Below, piece after piece: positions 41,205 to 49,776 of a stretch of 64,000 nt of DNA. Position 1 is the stretch's first letter. Every line of letters starts with the position of its first letter. Under the pieces are notes generated by a model that ran no database searches, had not been told where the DNA came from, and saw only the letters and a list, made by a program, of their open reading frames with translations. This DNA is from Aquila chrysaetos chrysaetos. Its lineage: Eukaryota; Chordata; Aves; Accipitriformes; Accipitridae. The position numbers were made by a program, and so were the translations under genes. Where the stretch lies: assembly GCF_900496995.4 (NCBI RefSeq), contig NC_044008.1, positions 1,526,453-1,590,452 on the forward strand, read 5' to 3'.

Positions 41205-41212
41205 TTGCCAAA
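41205..41212 (+). promoter_or_regulatory. NRF1: Predicted miR-182 8mer target site in the NRF1 3' UTR
   Basis: TTGCCAAA is complementary to miR-182 bases 2-8 with A opposite base 1. Its last seven bases also form a 7mer-A1 match to miR-96. One such 8mer in 1.9 kb could be chance, on the order of a few percent. Confidence 0.45.
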
Positions 41213-42074
41213 GAGCTGCCTCGGGTTCATCCCAGTCCCCGCTGCCGTCCCCCAGGACCCCGCATCCTCCCCTGCCCGTCCCCAGAGTCCGGTTCCCCTA
41301 AGAAAAGCTTCACTTGAAGGTAGCGGGGGGGGAGCCGAGCGCAGACCCTTCCCTTGGGGGGACCCCTCTGCACCCCCCCCAAACCACCCCCCCACCCCGG
41401 TCCTGCCCTACGTGCATCTCCTAGCACAGCTCTGGGGGGACTTTTAATCCCCATCATCCAAAAACCTTTCCAGGAGGGTTTAAAAAAAAAAAAAAAAGGC
41501 CTTGAGGGGTGTTTTTTGAGAGCAAATTTTACTTTGACCTCCCCGTGGGCCAAACCCTTGCATCCCAGCCGCAGCGCCCGGCCAAACCCTCCATCAGCCA
41601 CAGCCCCGCGTGTGCAGTTGTGCATGGTATTTAATTTTGGGGGGGTTGGGTTTGGTTTTTTTTTTTTTTTTTTTTATTAATTCCAAGTGGCCATTAACAA
41701 AGTTCTCCACATCTCGCTCCGCCTTCGAGGAAGTTTTCAGATTCTTGTATTTACTTGTTTTATATGGAAAAATATCAAATGTTCTTTGTATACATTTCTT
41801 CTGTACTTTAACGAGGGGAGGGAGATCTTTCCATAGAAACAGTCCTGGTTCTCCAATTTGTTATTATTATTTTCTTTTTTAATTATTATTTTTTTATTGT
41901 TGTTGTGAAGATGTCGGTGGCTTTCAAGTCAGTGTTTCTTTGGCGATGAAATGACGTTCTTTTAGTCCGAGAGGTTCCCCCCTGCCCTCCCACCCCTCCA
42001 AAATGACAAAAACCAGGCAAGTAGCAGAGCATGGACCCCCCCTTGTTTTCCCAGTGTCTATTATTGCCTCATTC

Positions 42075-42080
42075 AATAAA
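42075..42080 (+). terminator. NRF1: NRF1 poly(A) signal AATAAA
   Basis: A canonical hexamer sits in attcaataaattgtt, followed by a TG-rich stretch (aatgtgtc). Cleavage is expected at about 42,093-42,100, after which sequence becomes GC-rich. Confidence 0.85.
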
Positions 42081-42533
42081 TTGTTACAAATGTGTCTACC
42101 CCTGCGTCCGGCTCCTGTTTTGGGCTATTTTGGGGGGTTTTTGGTGTATCCTGCCATCCCTCCCTACCCAATGGGTGTTTTGGGGCTTGGTCCCACACCC
42201 CCCAGCCCTTCCGCCGGCTCTGCTCTGCCCTGCCACGACGTTGGAGCTGGTCACGGCCGGGATGATTTTGGGGCTTAATTCTTCCTTTGTGCAATTTATC
42301 TCATTCCTTTTTACTCCTCCAGCAGCAACCTGGGGCCGGGTGGAAACCACGGGGGTGCTCCAGCATCCCCCTGTGCTCCCACCCAGGGGCTGAGCCGGCC
42401 TTTGGGTTGAATTCCTCCATTTTCAGCTGCAGCAGCCACCGCCGAGCCCAAGCGCCGTCCCCCACGGGGTCCCGGCAAACCGGGGTGCGTTATTTGGGGC
42501 GCAAACCCAAGGAGGAGCAGGGAAGCGCAGCGA

Positions 42534-42620
42534 TGGGTTTCAGCAGCTTTATTTGAACGCCGGCGCGGGATGGTTGCGGCCCCGGCTCCGGCGCGGTGAA
42601 TCCTGCGGGCTTCTTGTAAC
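42534..42620 (-). ncRNA. Candidate terminal exon of the miR-183 cluster primary transcript
   Basis: Read on the minus strand, a 40-50-base pyrimidine-rich tract (ctttttcttgctccag at its end) gives a strong acceptor. The exon starts gttacaag at 42,620. An AATAAA (42,548-42,553) follows about 67 bases later, then gctgctgaaaccca, a typical cleavage context, with a TG-rich stretch further downstream. It lies on the same strand as, and about 2.1 kb downstream of, pre-miR-182. It ends about 430 bp before the convergent NRF1 cleavage site. The matching donor is not identified and the exon could belong to another RNA. Confidence 0.4.
42548..42553 (-). terminator. Minus-strand AATAAA poly(A) signal
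   Basis: The plus strand reads TTTATT, so the minus strand reads caaataaagctgctg. I saw no other such hexamer on the minus strand between here and the miRNA cluster, so it is the best candidate 3' end for the pri-miRNA. Confidence 0.45.
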
Positions 42621-43199
42621 CTGGAGCAAGAAAAAGAGCGGAGGAAGGCTGGAAGGACAGACAGACGGACAGAAGGAAGGAAAGGAGAAATGTGGCTGCT
42701 TGGGGTGCTCGTGGGTATCCCCGGCCGAGCTGGGAGCAGATCCCCGGCCAAGCTGGATGTCCTCAGACAGGAAAGATGCTGCATTTGCTGGGAGGGAGAT
42801 CCGGGGGGGGTCCGGGGACCCCAGGACATCCCTGGCCAGGCTGGGGTGCCATGAAGGAGCCCCGGATCCCGCAGCACGGCCAGGGGTGGGGGCAGCTCGG
42901 CCTGGCAGACGCTGCCGTGAGGCTTTAATCTTTGCTAATCGGTCTTTAATAAGCAGGTCGGGGCCTCCCGCTGGGGCGGCTCGCGCTCGCCCCGGCACCC
43001 CCGGCAAGCTTCGCTTCGGATTTCCCAGCTGGGGAGAGGCTGGTGGGGCCGGATCCTGCTCCCCTCCCCAGCCTGGGCACTATGGGGGGGGGGGGTTCCT
43101 GGGCATTGGGGGGTCCCGGAGCGTGGGCTCCCATGTCTGGCCCAGCTGGGTTTGCTGCCTCTGCCCTCCTCCGTCCTAGCGCTGCTCTGCCCAGGGCGG

Positions 43200-43247
43200 A
43201 CCCCAAATTGCAGGCTTTGACCCCAAATTGCAGGCTTTGACCCCAAA
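43200..43247 (+). repeat. Tandem duplication of a 20-bp unit
   Basis: Two perfect copies of accccaaattgcaggctttg are followed by a partial third copy. It is a small recent duplication. Confidence 0.9.
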
Positions 43248-43496
43248 AGCGCTGCTGGGTGCTCAGGATGAGTCTGGCTGCTGCAGCTGGGAAGGGGCAG
43301 GATCAGAGGGGGGGTCTTGGGGTGACCCTTAATGGGATGCGGGTTACTGGGGGGGGGGGTCCTGGGGGCACCAGCTCCCCTTTGGGTGACTGCTGGGGGT
43401 GGAGCCTTTTGGGAAGGGGTGGAGCTTCTTGTGTGGGTGTGGCTACTGGGGTGGGGCTTGGGGAGGATGCCCCGCCCCTGCTCCCATGTTGGGAGG

Positions 43497-43800
43497 GAGG
43501 GAGGGATGGAAGGACAGACTGACTGGTAGATGGATCAATGGCTGGTTGGACAGACGAATGGACGGATGGATGGACGGACAGACTGGTGGGTGGATGGATG
43601 ATAGCTGGCCGGATGGATGGACAAACGGATGGACTGGTAGATGGAGCGATGGATGGATGGGTGGACGGCTGGCTGGGCAGATGGATGGTTCAATGGCTGG
43701 ACAGACAGAGGGATGGATGGCTGAACAGACAAAGGATGGGTGGCTGGATTGCTAGCTGGGTTGACTGGACAGATGGATGAATGAACAGACAGACACACGG
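43497..43800 (+). repeat. Degenerate GGAT/GGAC tetranucleotide array
   Basis: About 300 bp are built from ggatgg, gacaga and ctggct variants of a GGAT/GGAC tetranucleotide. It creates spurious Trp/Asp/Gly-rich open frames on both strands. It lies downstream of the miRNA cluster on its strand. Confidence 0.9.
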
Positions 43801-44667
43801 ACAGACTGTGCCCCCATATCCCTTCACCAGCCCCAGGGGGGTGATGGGGACCCCCGTCCGTCCCTCCTCCCCCCCCCCGGCGCAGGGAGGATGATTTGAG
43901 TGTGCAGCCTAATCCAGCGTGATCCAATCTCCGCGGGCTTACGCCGAAAGCCCCATAATCACCCAGCGCTGCCCTACATATCCCGACCAGCCGCCCTGGG
44001 CCTGATGGGGGGGGTGATGGGGGTGTGCACAGCCCCCCCCCCCCCCCCCTCCAACATGTCAGCCCGGAGCTGCCCCTTCCCACGCTATCCCCTGTCCCCC
44101 TCCTAAAACCTGTCACCATCCCTCCCGCACCCGGGGACAAGCAGGGGACATGAGGCAGCTGCCACCACAAGCTGCTTCACCGGTGCCTCAGTTCCCCCCC
44201 CCCCCCCCACTTCCCAGAAACTGGGGGCTGTGTCAGGGCCAGATCCAGGGCCAGGGGCAGGATCCAGGGCCGGGGGGTAGGAATTGGCCACCTAATCCCC
44301 CCCCCCCAGCTGCCCTGCCCACGTCGCAGGGCCAGATCAGCCCTTAACGCCCGGAGTCACGCGGGGACACGCGGCTGCGCTGCTCCAATGACCAGTATCC
44401 AGCAGGTCCCTGTTCTGTGTCCCCCCCCCATGGAGACACGCCGGAACGCCGGACCCTCTCCTTGGGGTGTGAGGGGGCTCACCATCACCGTCCCCCCATA
44501 CTGCATGTGCACAGACACCCACCGCATTCCCCCCAAATCCATACTGGACGGAGCAGGACCCCACGAGCACCCTCCCAGCCCAGCAGCAGAGCCCTGGGAG
44601 GGGGGGGGGGATGCACAGGGTGGCCGGCTGCACCCACGGGTGCCAGGGGCCCATGTCCGCGGCGGTT

Positions 44668-44756
44668 CCCCGGGGCTGTAGTTGGCAAGTCTAGAACCAC
44701 CGGATCCTGCTACCGCACCAGTGTGAGTTCTACCATTGCCAAAGGCAGCCCCGGGG
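44668..44756 (-). ncRNA. MIR182: pre-miR-182
   Basis: The mature miR-182-5p is the reverse complement of 44,720-44,743 (24 nt, starts TTTGGCAATGGTAGAAC, seed UUGGCAA). The star strand is at 44,679-44,699 (starts TGGTTCTAGACTTGCC). An 11-bp GC clamp closes the hairpin: ccccggggctg at 44,668-44,678 pairs with cagccccgggg at 44,746-44,756. The family acts post-transcriptionally through Argonaute and is a hallmark of photoreceptors, hair cells and dorsal-root sensory neurons. It is the third hairpin in transcription order. Arm sequence and position between NRF1 and UBE2H make the identification secure. Confidence 0.97.
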
Positions 44757-45297
44757 CCGGGCACTGCTGGCACCACCGGCACCGTCTCCGCAGCCGGGCC
44801 CTGGCGTGGGGATGGGGTCGGGGGGGGGACGACACACGGCCGCAGTGCCAGGCCTGGAAAGCTGCAAAAAATAGGAAAAAAAAAAAAAAAAAAAAATTTC
44901 ACCCATCCAGCCAGAAAACTCAGCGTGCAGCCTCAGCAGATTCCCCCCATGAGGATGCTTGGCTTAACCGGGGGGAGATGCCACCACCGTGGATCCAGGA
45001 GGGGACAAGAAGGGGGGGGGGTTGTCCCATCCTGCTCATGATGGCCACCACGGGGACACGGCCTGGCCGAGATGCCTCCACGGGCTGGGACACCACGTTG
45101 GGATGGACACCCCCCCAATGGCACCCCCAGGTGGGGTCTGACGGACATCCCTCCATCACCCCAGCAATTTCAGGGTGGTTTCCACTTTCCTATCCCCAGC
45201 AGCATCCCTCGCTCCCAGCACCACCACCCCCCGCTGAAACCACCTCCCCAGCACCGATGCTCATCCGTCCCCCACCCCGGCGCTGCTCTCTCCACCT
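44757..45297 (-). other. Spacer between miR-96 and miR-182 with an A21/U21 tract
   Basis: This is only about 540 bp long. On the plus strand it contains A21 at 44,876-44,896, so the primary transcript would carry U21. The rest is GC-rich with C-run clusters. No coding content is supported. Confidence 0.8.
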
Positions 45298-45374
45298 TCT
45301 CCCATATTGGCACTACACATAATTGCTCGAAAGCTACAAATAAAAGCAAAAATGTGCTAGTGCCAAAACGGGCC
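45298..45374 (-). ncRNA. MIR96: pre-miR-96
   Basis: Mature miR-96-5p is the reverse complement of 45,345-45,367 (23 nt, starts TTTGGCACTAGCACATT, seed UUGGCAC). The 3p arm is at 45,303-45,324 (starts AATTATGTGTAGTGCC), pairing well with the 5p arm. The loop, about 20 nt, reads ttatttgtagctttcgagc. In mammals, seed mutations of miR-96 cause hereditary hearing loss, which shows its role in hair cells. The seed here is the canonical one. The hairpin lies about 40 bp downstream of pre-miR-183. Confidence 0.97.
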
Positions 45375-45414
45375 AGGCGACGTCGGTGACGGCCCCGCAG
45401 GGCTCGCGGGTCTT

Positions 45415-45500
45415 TCTCTGCTCTGTTTATGGCCCTATGGTAATTCACTGACCGCGGGGTTGCACAGTGAATTCTACCAGTGCCATACACAGAACAGGAG
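45415..45500 (-). ncRNA. MIR183: pre-miR-183
   Basis: Mature miR-183-5p is the reverse complement of 45,466-45,487 (22 nt, starts TATGGCACTGGTAGAA, seed AUGGCAC). The 3p arm is at 45,427-45,448 (starts GTGAATTACCATAGGGCC). The basal stem continues as tgttctgt pairing with acagagca. It is the first hairpin of the cluster in transcription order. The 3p strand differs from the human one I recall by ATA in place of GAA in its middle; the 5p strand appears identical. All three hairpins most likely derive from one polycistronic pri-miRNA. Confidence 0.97.
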
Positions 45501-45888
45501 TAGCGAGCTCACACCTTCCTTTTTTTTTTTTTTCCTTAATTTTCCCCCCCCAAAATCCTCCATAAGCCAGAGCCGAACGCCTCCAGCCTGGTCTCCAGCC
45601 TCGAAACAATGATGGAAAAAAAATGGGAATAAATTATTATCGACCGGCAAAAATGCTTCGGGAACTGTCAAGCAAAGGGAGATGCTCGCCCTGATGCCGC
45701 CTCTCCGGGAAAGATGGGGAAAATCTGGTCCCAAGCTCGGCTGGTCAAGCGCTGGGGATTTTCGGGGATGCGCCGTAGTGGGATGGGGCCGAGGCGATGC
45801 CGGGACCTGGCGTTGGAAGCCATTTCCCAGCCGCTGCCTTTGCGAGGTTACGCGGGTGTCTCGGCCTCGGGTCTGCAGGGAGCAGATG
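45501..45888 (-). other. Leader sequence just upstream of pre-miR-183
   Basis: This is normal-complexity sequence between the hairpin and the minisatellite. It includes an A/T run (T15 near 45,520-45,534) and an AT-rich islet, aataaattattatcgacc, near 45,629-45,647. It is presumably part of the pri-miRNA. No ORF can be supported. Confidence 0.7.
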
Positions 45889-46715
45889 CTGCTGGAGGGC
45901 TGCAAACCGCCCCCCCCGGGATGGCTGAAAACCCCCAAAATGGTCGCAAACCCCCAATGGCTGCAAAGCCCCTGGATGGTTGCACACCCCCCAAAAGGCT
46001 GCAAACCCTCCAAATGGTTGCAAAGCCCCCTGCATGGTTGCAAACTATCCAGGTGGCTGCAACCCCCTCCCTGCTTCCCAAAATGTTGCAAATACCCGGA
46101 AAGGCTGCAAACCCCCTGGATGGCTAAAAACCTTCCAAATGGTTGCAACTCCCTCCAAGAGACTGCAAACCCCTTAATCGGTTGCAACCCCCCCCAAACG
46201 GTTGCAAGCCACCCAAAAGGTTGCAACCCCCCCAGATGTCTGCAAGCCCCCCAAAAGCTTGCAAACCCTCTTGATGGTTGCGCATCCTCCAAATGGTTGC
46301 AAACACCCCTAAATGGTTGCAACACCCTTGGATGGCTGCAAGGCCCCCCCCAAAAAAACTGCAAGCCCTCCAAATGTTTGCAAACCCCCTAAAAGGCTGC
46401 AAACCACCCTGGATGGCTGCAAATCCCATGGATGGGTGCAGACCTTCCAAATGGCTGCAAATCCCCCCAGAAGGTTGCAACCCCCCTGGATGGCTGCAAC
46501 CCCCCCCCCCCCCCCCCCCAAACATTGCAACCCCTCCGAATGGTTGCAGACCCTCCAAATGGTCGCAAACCCCCTAGAAAGTTGCAGACCCCCTCAAAAG
46601 GTTGCAGACCCACTGGGTGGCTGCAAATCTACCCAAAAGCTTGCGAACCCCTCGGATGGTTGCAAAGCCCCCCCCCCAGGCTGGCTGCGAACCCCCCGGC
46701 TGGATGCGACACCAG
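45889..46715 (+). repeat. Minisatellite, about 20-bp unit, about 40 copies
   Basis: Degenerate tandem copies have a consensus near ATGGTTGCAAACCCCCCAAA, alternating GGTTGCAA and GGCTGCAA cores, over about 0.83 kb. A run of about 20 C interrupts it near 46,499-46,519. It generates long spurious frames on both strands (about 144-299 codons) rich in GCKPP or LQPFGG motifs. It starts about 390 bp upstream of pre-miR-183 on the miRNA strand, so it is probably transcribed within the primary transcript as a G-rich repeat. Confidence 0.95.
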
Positions 46716-48059
46716 CCCCAGCGGCCATGGCGGCGGCGGCGGCGGAGGAGGAGGAAGGCACAAAGTCTCCTTTGTGTCGGCAAAGCCGAGGCCCCAACGA
46801 GCCGAGCGGCCCCGGGATGAGCTCGGGGTGCCCCGAATCCGTCGGCGGGAGCTGACCCCCCCACCCTGACCCTCGAGGACGCAGCCACCGACCCCTCGCA
46901 CCCCGTCCGGCCTCGAATTTGGGGGCTGAAGACGAGCAGCGGCGCTTGCTCGGCTCGCCCATCCCCATGATTTGGGGAACGTTGCGCATGGAGGGGTTAA
47001 CGCCGGCGGGGACAGCCGTGTGTCCCCCCACCACCCGCACCCGCCTTGCGGGATCCATCAGCAAAGCTCTCGCTCCCACCCCCCGCCAAGCAAAGCACCC
47101 CAAAAGCCTGGGGCAGCCCCCCCAAAGCCCCGCGGCGCTCAGCCAAGCAGCCCAAAAGGAAGGGAACCCCCCCCCCCCACCGAGGCCGCAGCACCGTCCT
47201 CACCTGGGGGGACACCACCCCGGTGCCACGGTGGCTTGGGGACACCGGTCCCTGGGGTGGGGGGGGGGGACACGTCGGGCGAGGCCGAGCCCTCCGCCAT
47301 CCTTGGCGTGACTTTGAAAGCGACGGCTTCGCCTAATCCCCGCCGTCGGCCGGCCCGCGTGGCCCCGGCACCACGCCAGGCAGGATTCGGCCCTTCCCCG
47401 TTGACCGCCCCCCCACCCCCTCCGCGCCCCAACGTCTGCGGGTGCCGCATCCCACCCGCCTTGGGGTGAGGGGTGGGGGGGGTTGGCAGCTTTTGGGGGT
47501 GATCCCCCCCCCCCCCAAAGCTTTGTCCCCCTGCCTCCGCCCAAGGCCACTGCGGCAGCCCAGGACCACGCCGGCCCCGGGGCTGAGCCTGCCCCTCTGC
47601 GGAGCCGCCGCACCCCGGCTCATGACGTTGGGAGCTGCCGCATTGCGGATGCTGGCCACCCCCTCCCCGGGGCCCCCCCCCGGCCCCGCTCCCGGCAACC
47701 CCCTCCGAGGGCTCCGCCGCAAGGCCCGAGACCTTCGGCTTGGGGATGTGGGGGGGGTCCCCTGGTCCCCGAGCCCCGTTTTGGGGCTGGACGGGGCAAA
47801 AAACCATCCCCGACCCCGAAAGGCCACCGGCGTCGGCTGGGGATGCTCGTGGCACCGACAGCACCAAGATGGTGCTCGGCCGCTGCCTCTGCCCGCGGCA
47901 AGGGACAAGGGACGGCGGCGGCTCGGGGCCACGGCCGCTGCCGATGTCTTCCCCGCCGTGGGGTGCGGTGGGTGCGGGCGCCCACCCACGCTCGACACCC
48001 CGATTCGTGTGGCCGCAGGTCCCCCCCCTCCGTCGGCATCGCCGGCGGGCGGCTGGGGA

Positions 48060-48485
48060 GAGCTTGGGTGGGGATGGGGATGGGATTGGGATGGGGATGG
48101 GGACAAGGAAGGGATGGGGATGGGGACAAGGACAGTGACAGGGATGGGGAGGGAGACGGGGATGAGGATGGGGATGGAGACAGCGATGGGAATGGAGATG
48201 GGAATTGGGATGGGAATGGAGACAGGGAAGGAGATAGGCATGGGGATGGAGACGAGGACAGCGATGGGGACAGGGATAAAGATGGGGACGGAGACGGGGA
48301 TAGAGATGGGCACGGAGACAGAGATGGAGATGGGGACAGAGACGGGGATAGGGATGGAGAGAGGGATGGAGACAGAGATGGGAATGCGGTCAGGGAGAGA
48401 GACGGGGACAAGGACGGATGGGCTTGGGATGGGGACAGGACTGGAGATGGAGACAGGGACAGGGATGGACGGGGACAGAGAGAGA
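48060..48485 (+). repeat. Purine-strand minisatellite of GGGGAT/GGGACA units
   Basis: About 425 bp are almost wholly purine on the plus strand, built from 6- and 12-bp units such as ggggatggagac and ggggacaggg. It encodes spurious DGDRDGD-type and SPSLSPS-type frames. Such strand asymmetry favours triplex (H-DNA) formation and R-loops. Confidence 0.93.
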
Positions 48486-49745
48486 CAGCGACAGAGCTGC
48501 CGTGTGCAGCCAGGAGCTCCGTTTCGGGGCTAAACTGGGCAGATTTGTGCCGCAGTGCCGGAGACACCCGCCGTGGCCCCTCCGGCTGCCCCAGTGCCCC
48601 GGGAATCCCCCCTCACCCCACAGCACCCCCCAGCGTGGGGCAGGACCCCACCCTGCCCCCCCGACTGAGGTTTCGGTGTCCCCAAGCAGGGCTGGGGACA
48701 CGCCTGACCCCCCCGGGGGTCCCTCTACCCTCTGCAGCGCCGGGGCAGAGGCGGGGGGTGGACAGGGGGGTACTTACTCCGGGGGGTGGGGGGTATGGAC
48801 ACCCCCCCCAAAGCAGCACCCTCCCCATGTTGGAGATTCCCCCTCGCCCGGGCTTTCGTTACCGGCACTATTTGGTGACACCGGAGCTGCCATCGGGGCT
48901 GCAAAGCGGTGACACGTCGCACCGGGGGGGTATGGGAGAGCACCCCTGAACCCCAAAATAACCCCCCCCCCAGGCCGAGGGGCGGCTGCGGCTGCGGGCG
49001 ATGGGGCTGGACCCCCATTTCGTTGTCGCCCGCTACGCCCCGGTGAGATGCGATCGCTGGCATCCCCCCTCCCCCCGACGGCAGAGGTTTTGGGGGGACC
49101 CCGGGAAGGATGGGGGACGCTGAGGGGGGGTGGTGTGTGAAGTGGGGTGGGCTCAGTCGGGGAGACGGACCCCACGTCGAGGAAAAGCGGAGAGAGCGGG
49201 GAGGGAAACGGGACACGCCGCCGCCGCGGGGCCGGATCCTGCGTGGGGGGACCGGAGGGAAGGAAGGAGGTGGCCAAGGTGGGGGGGGGGGGGGGATCCC
49301 TGAACCCCGTGGGGGACCCCAACCAGACCCCCCCTCCCTCCCGGGGGGGACCAAGGCGGCCGCACTTACCTCTGCTCCGGGCGCTGCCTCTGCTCCGGGA
49401 CCCGACGTGGCGGGGGGGGGGTCACCCGGGGCTTGGAAGGGAGGACGACGGACACGGGACCCCCCCCAAACACCCACCCTTACCACCTCCCTAACCCCCA
49501 GATACCCCGGGGGGGGGGTTCCCCGCCGCCACCCGCCGCCCCGGCGCTCGCCCAAGTGTCGGGGAGCGGCGGCGGCGGCGGCCTTAGCCCGGCCGGGGGG
49601 ACCCCCCCTGCGGCTCCCAATTGGCCCAGGTGCCCCAGAAGGTGGAGCCGGGCCCGGGGCGGGGGTGGAAGCGGATGGGGGGGGGGGGGGGGCCGGGCTC
49701 ACCTTGGGCCACTACCACCCCCCACCTTGGTAGCCCACTCGCGAA

Positions 49746-49776
49746 GTTGCCCCGCCGCGGTTACCGGCGAGGTAAC
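49746..49776 (+). promoter_or_regulatory. X-box-like half sites (possible RFX element)
   Basis: GTTGCC (49,746-49,751), GTTACC (49,760-49,765) and the inverted partner GGTAAC (49,771-49,776) resemble RFX half sites. The inverted pair has a 5-base spacer, longer than the usual 0-3, so this is a weak call. Confidence 0.2.

Larger units (their letters stand above)
40178..42098 (+). other. NRF1: NRF1 3' UTR
   Basis: The untranslated tail is about 1.9 kb from the TGA to the poly(A) signal. It contains T12 (40,305-40,316) followed by two A10 runs (40,322-40,342), and an A-rich stretch near 40,710-40,830. Further on are TTATTA repeats at about 41,079-41,110, a T run near 41,660-41,677, and a second AT-rich part before the end. 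The alternation of U-rich and A-rich blocks could form long-range duplexes. It also carries the miR-182 seed match described separately. Open frames overlapping it are composition artefacts. Confidence 0.88.
42099..44667. other. GC-rich intergenic region between NRF1 and miR-182
   Basis: It holds the candidate minus-strand terminal exon (42,534-42,620), an AT-rich islet at 42,920-42,955, a duplicated 20-mer (43,200), the GGAT array (43.5-43.8 kb), a normal-complexity islet at 43,890-44,000, and many C or G runs (for example 44,030-44,050 and 44,195-44,209). No protein-coding gene can be supported. Confidence 0.85.

Noticed and set aside
45474..46392. Long ORFs on both strands (299 and 236 codons) upstream of miR-183
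   Set aside because: They are translations of the 20-bp minisatellite and its flanks; open on both strands at once, as expected of repeat artefacts.
45889..46715. Possible CRISPR-like array
   Set aside because: Regular spacing, but degenerate head-to-tail units without distinct spacers in a vertebrate genome; a minisatellite.
47483..48949. 488-codon plus-strand ORF, and overlapping minus-strand ORFs of 315-326 codons
   Set aside because: Length comes from GC-rich sequence plus the purine minisatellite (6-bp units cannot create stops easily). The product is DGDRDGD-type repeat with no domain and no splice or start support.
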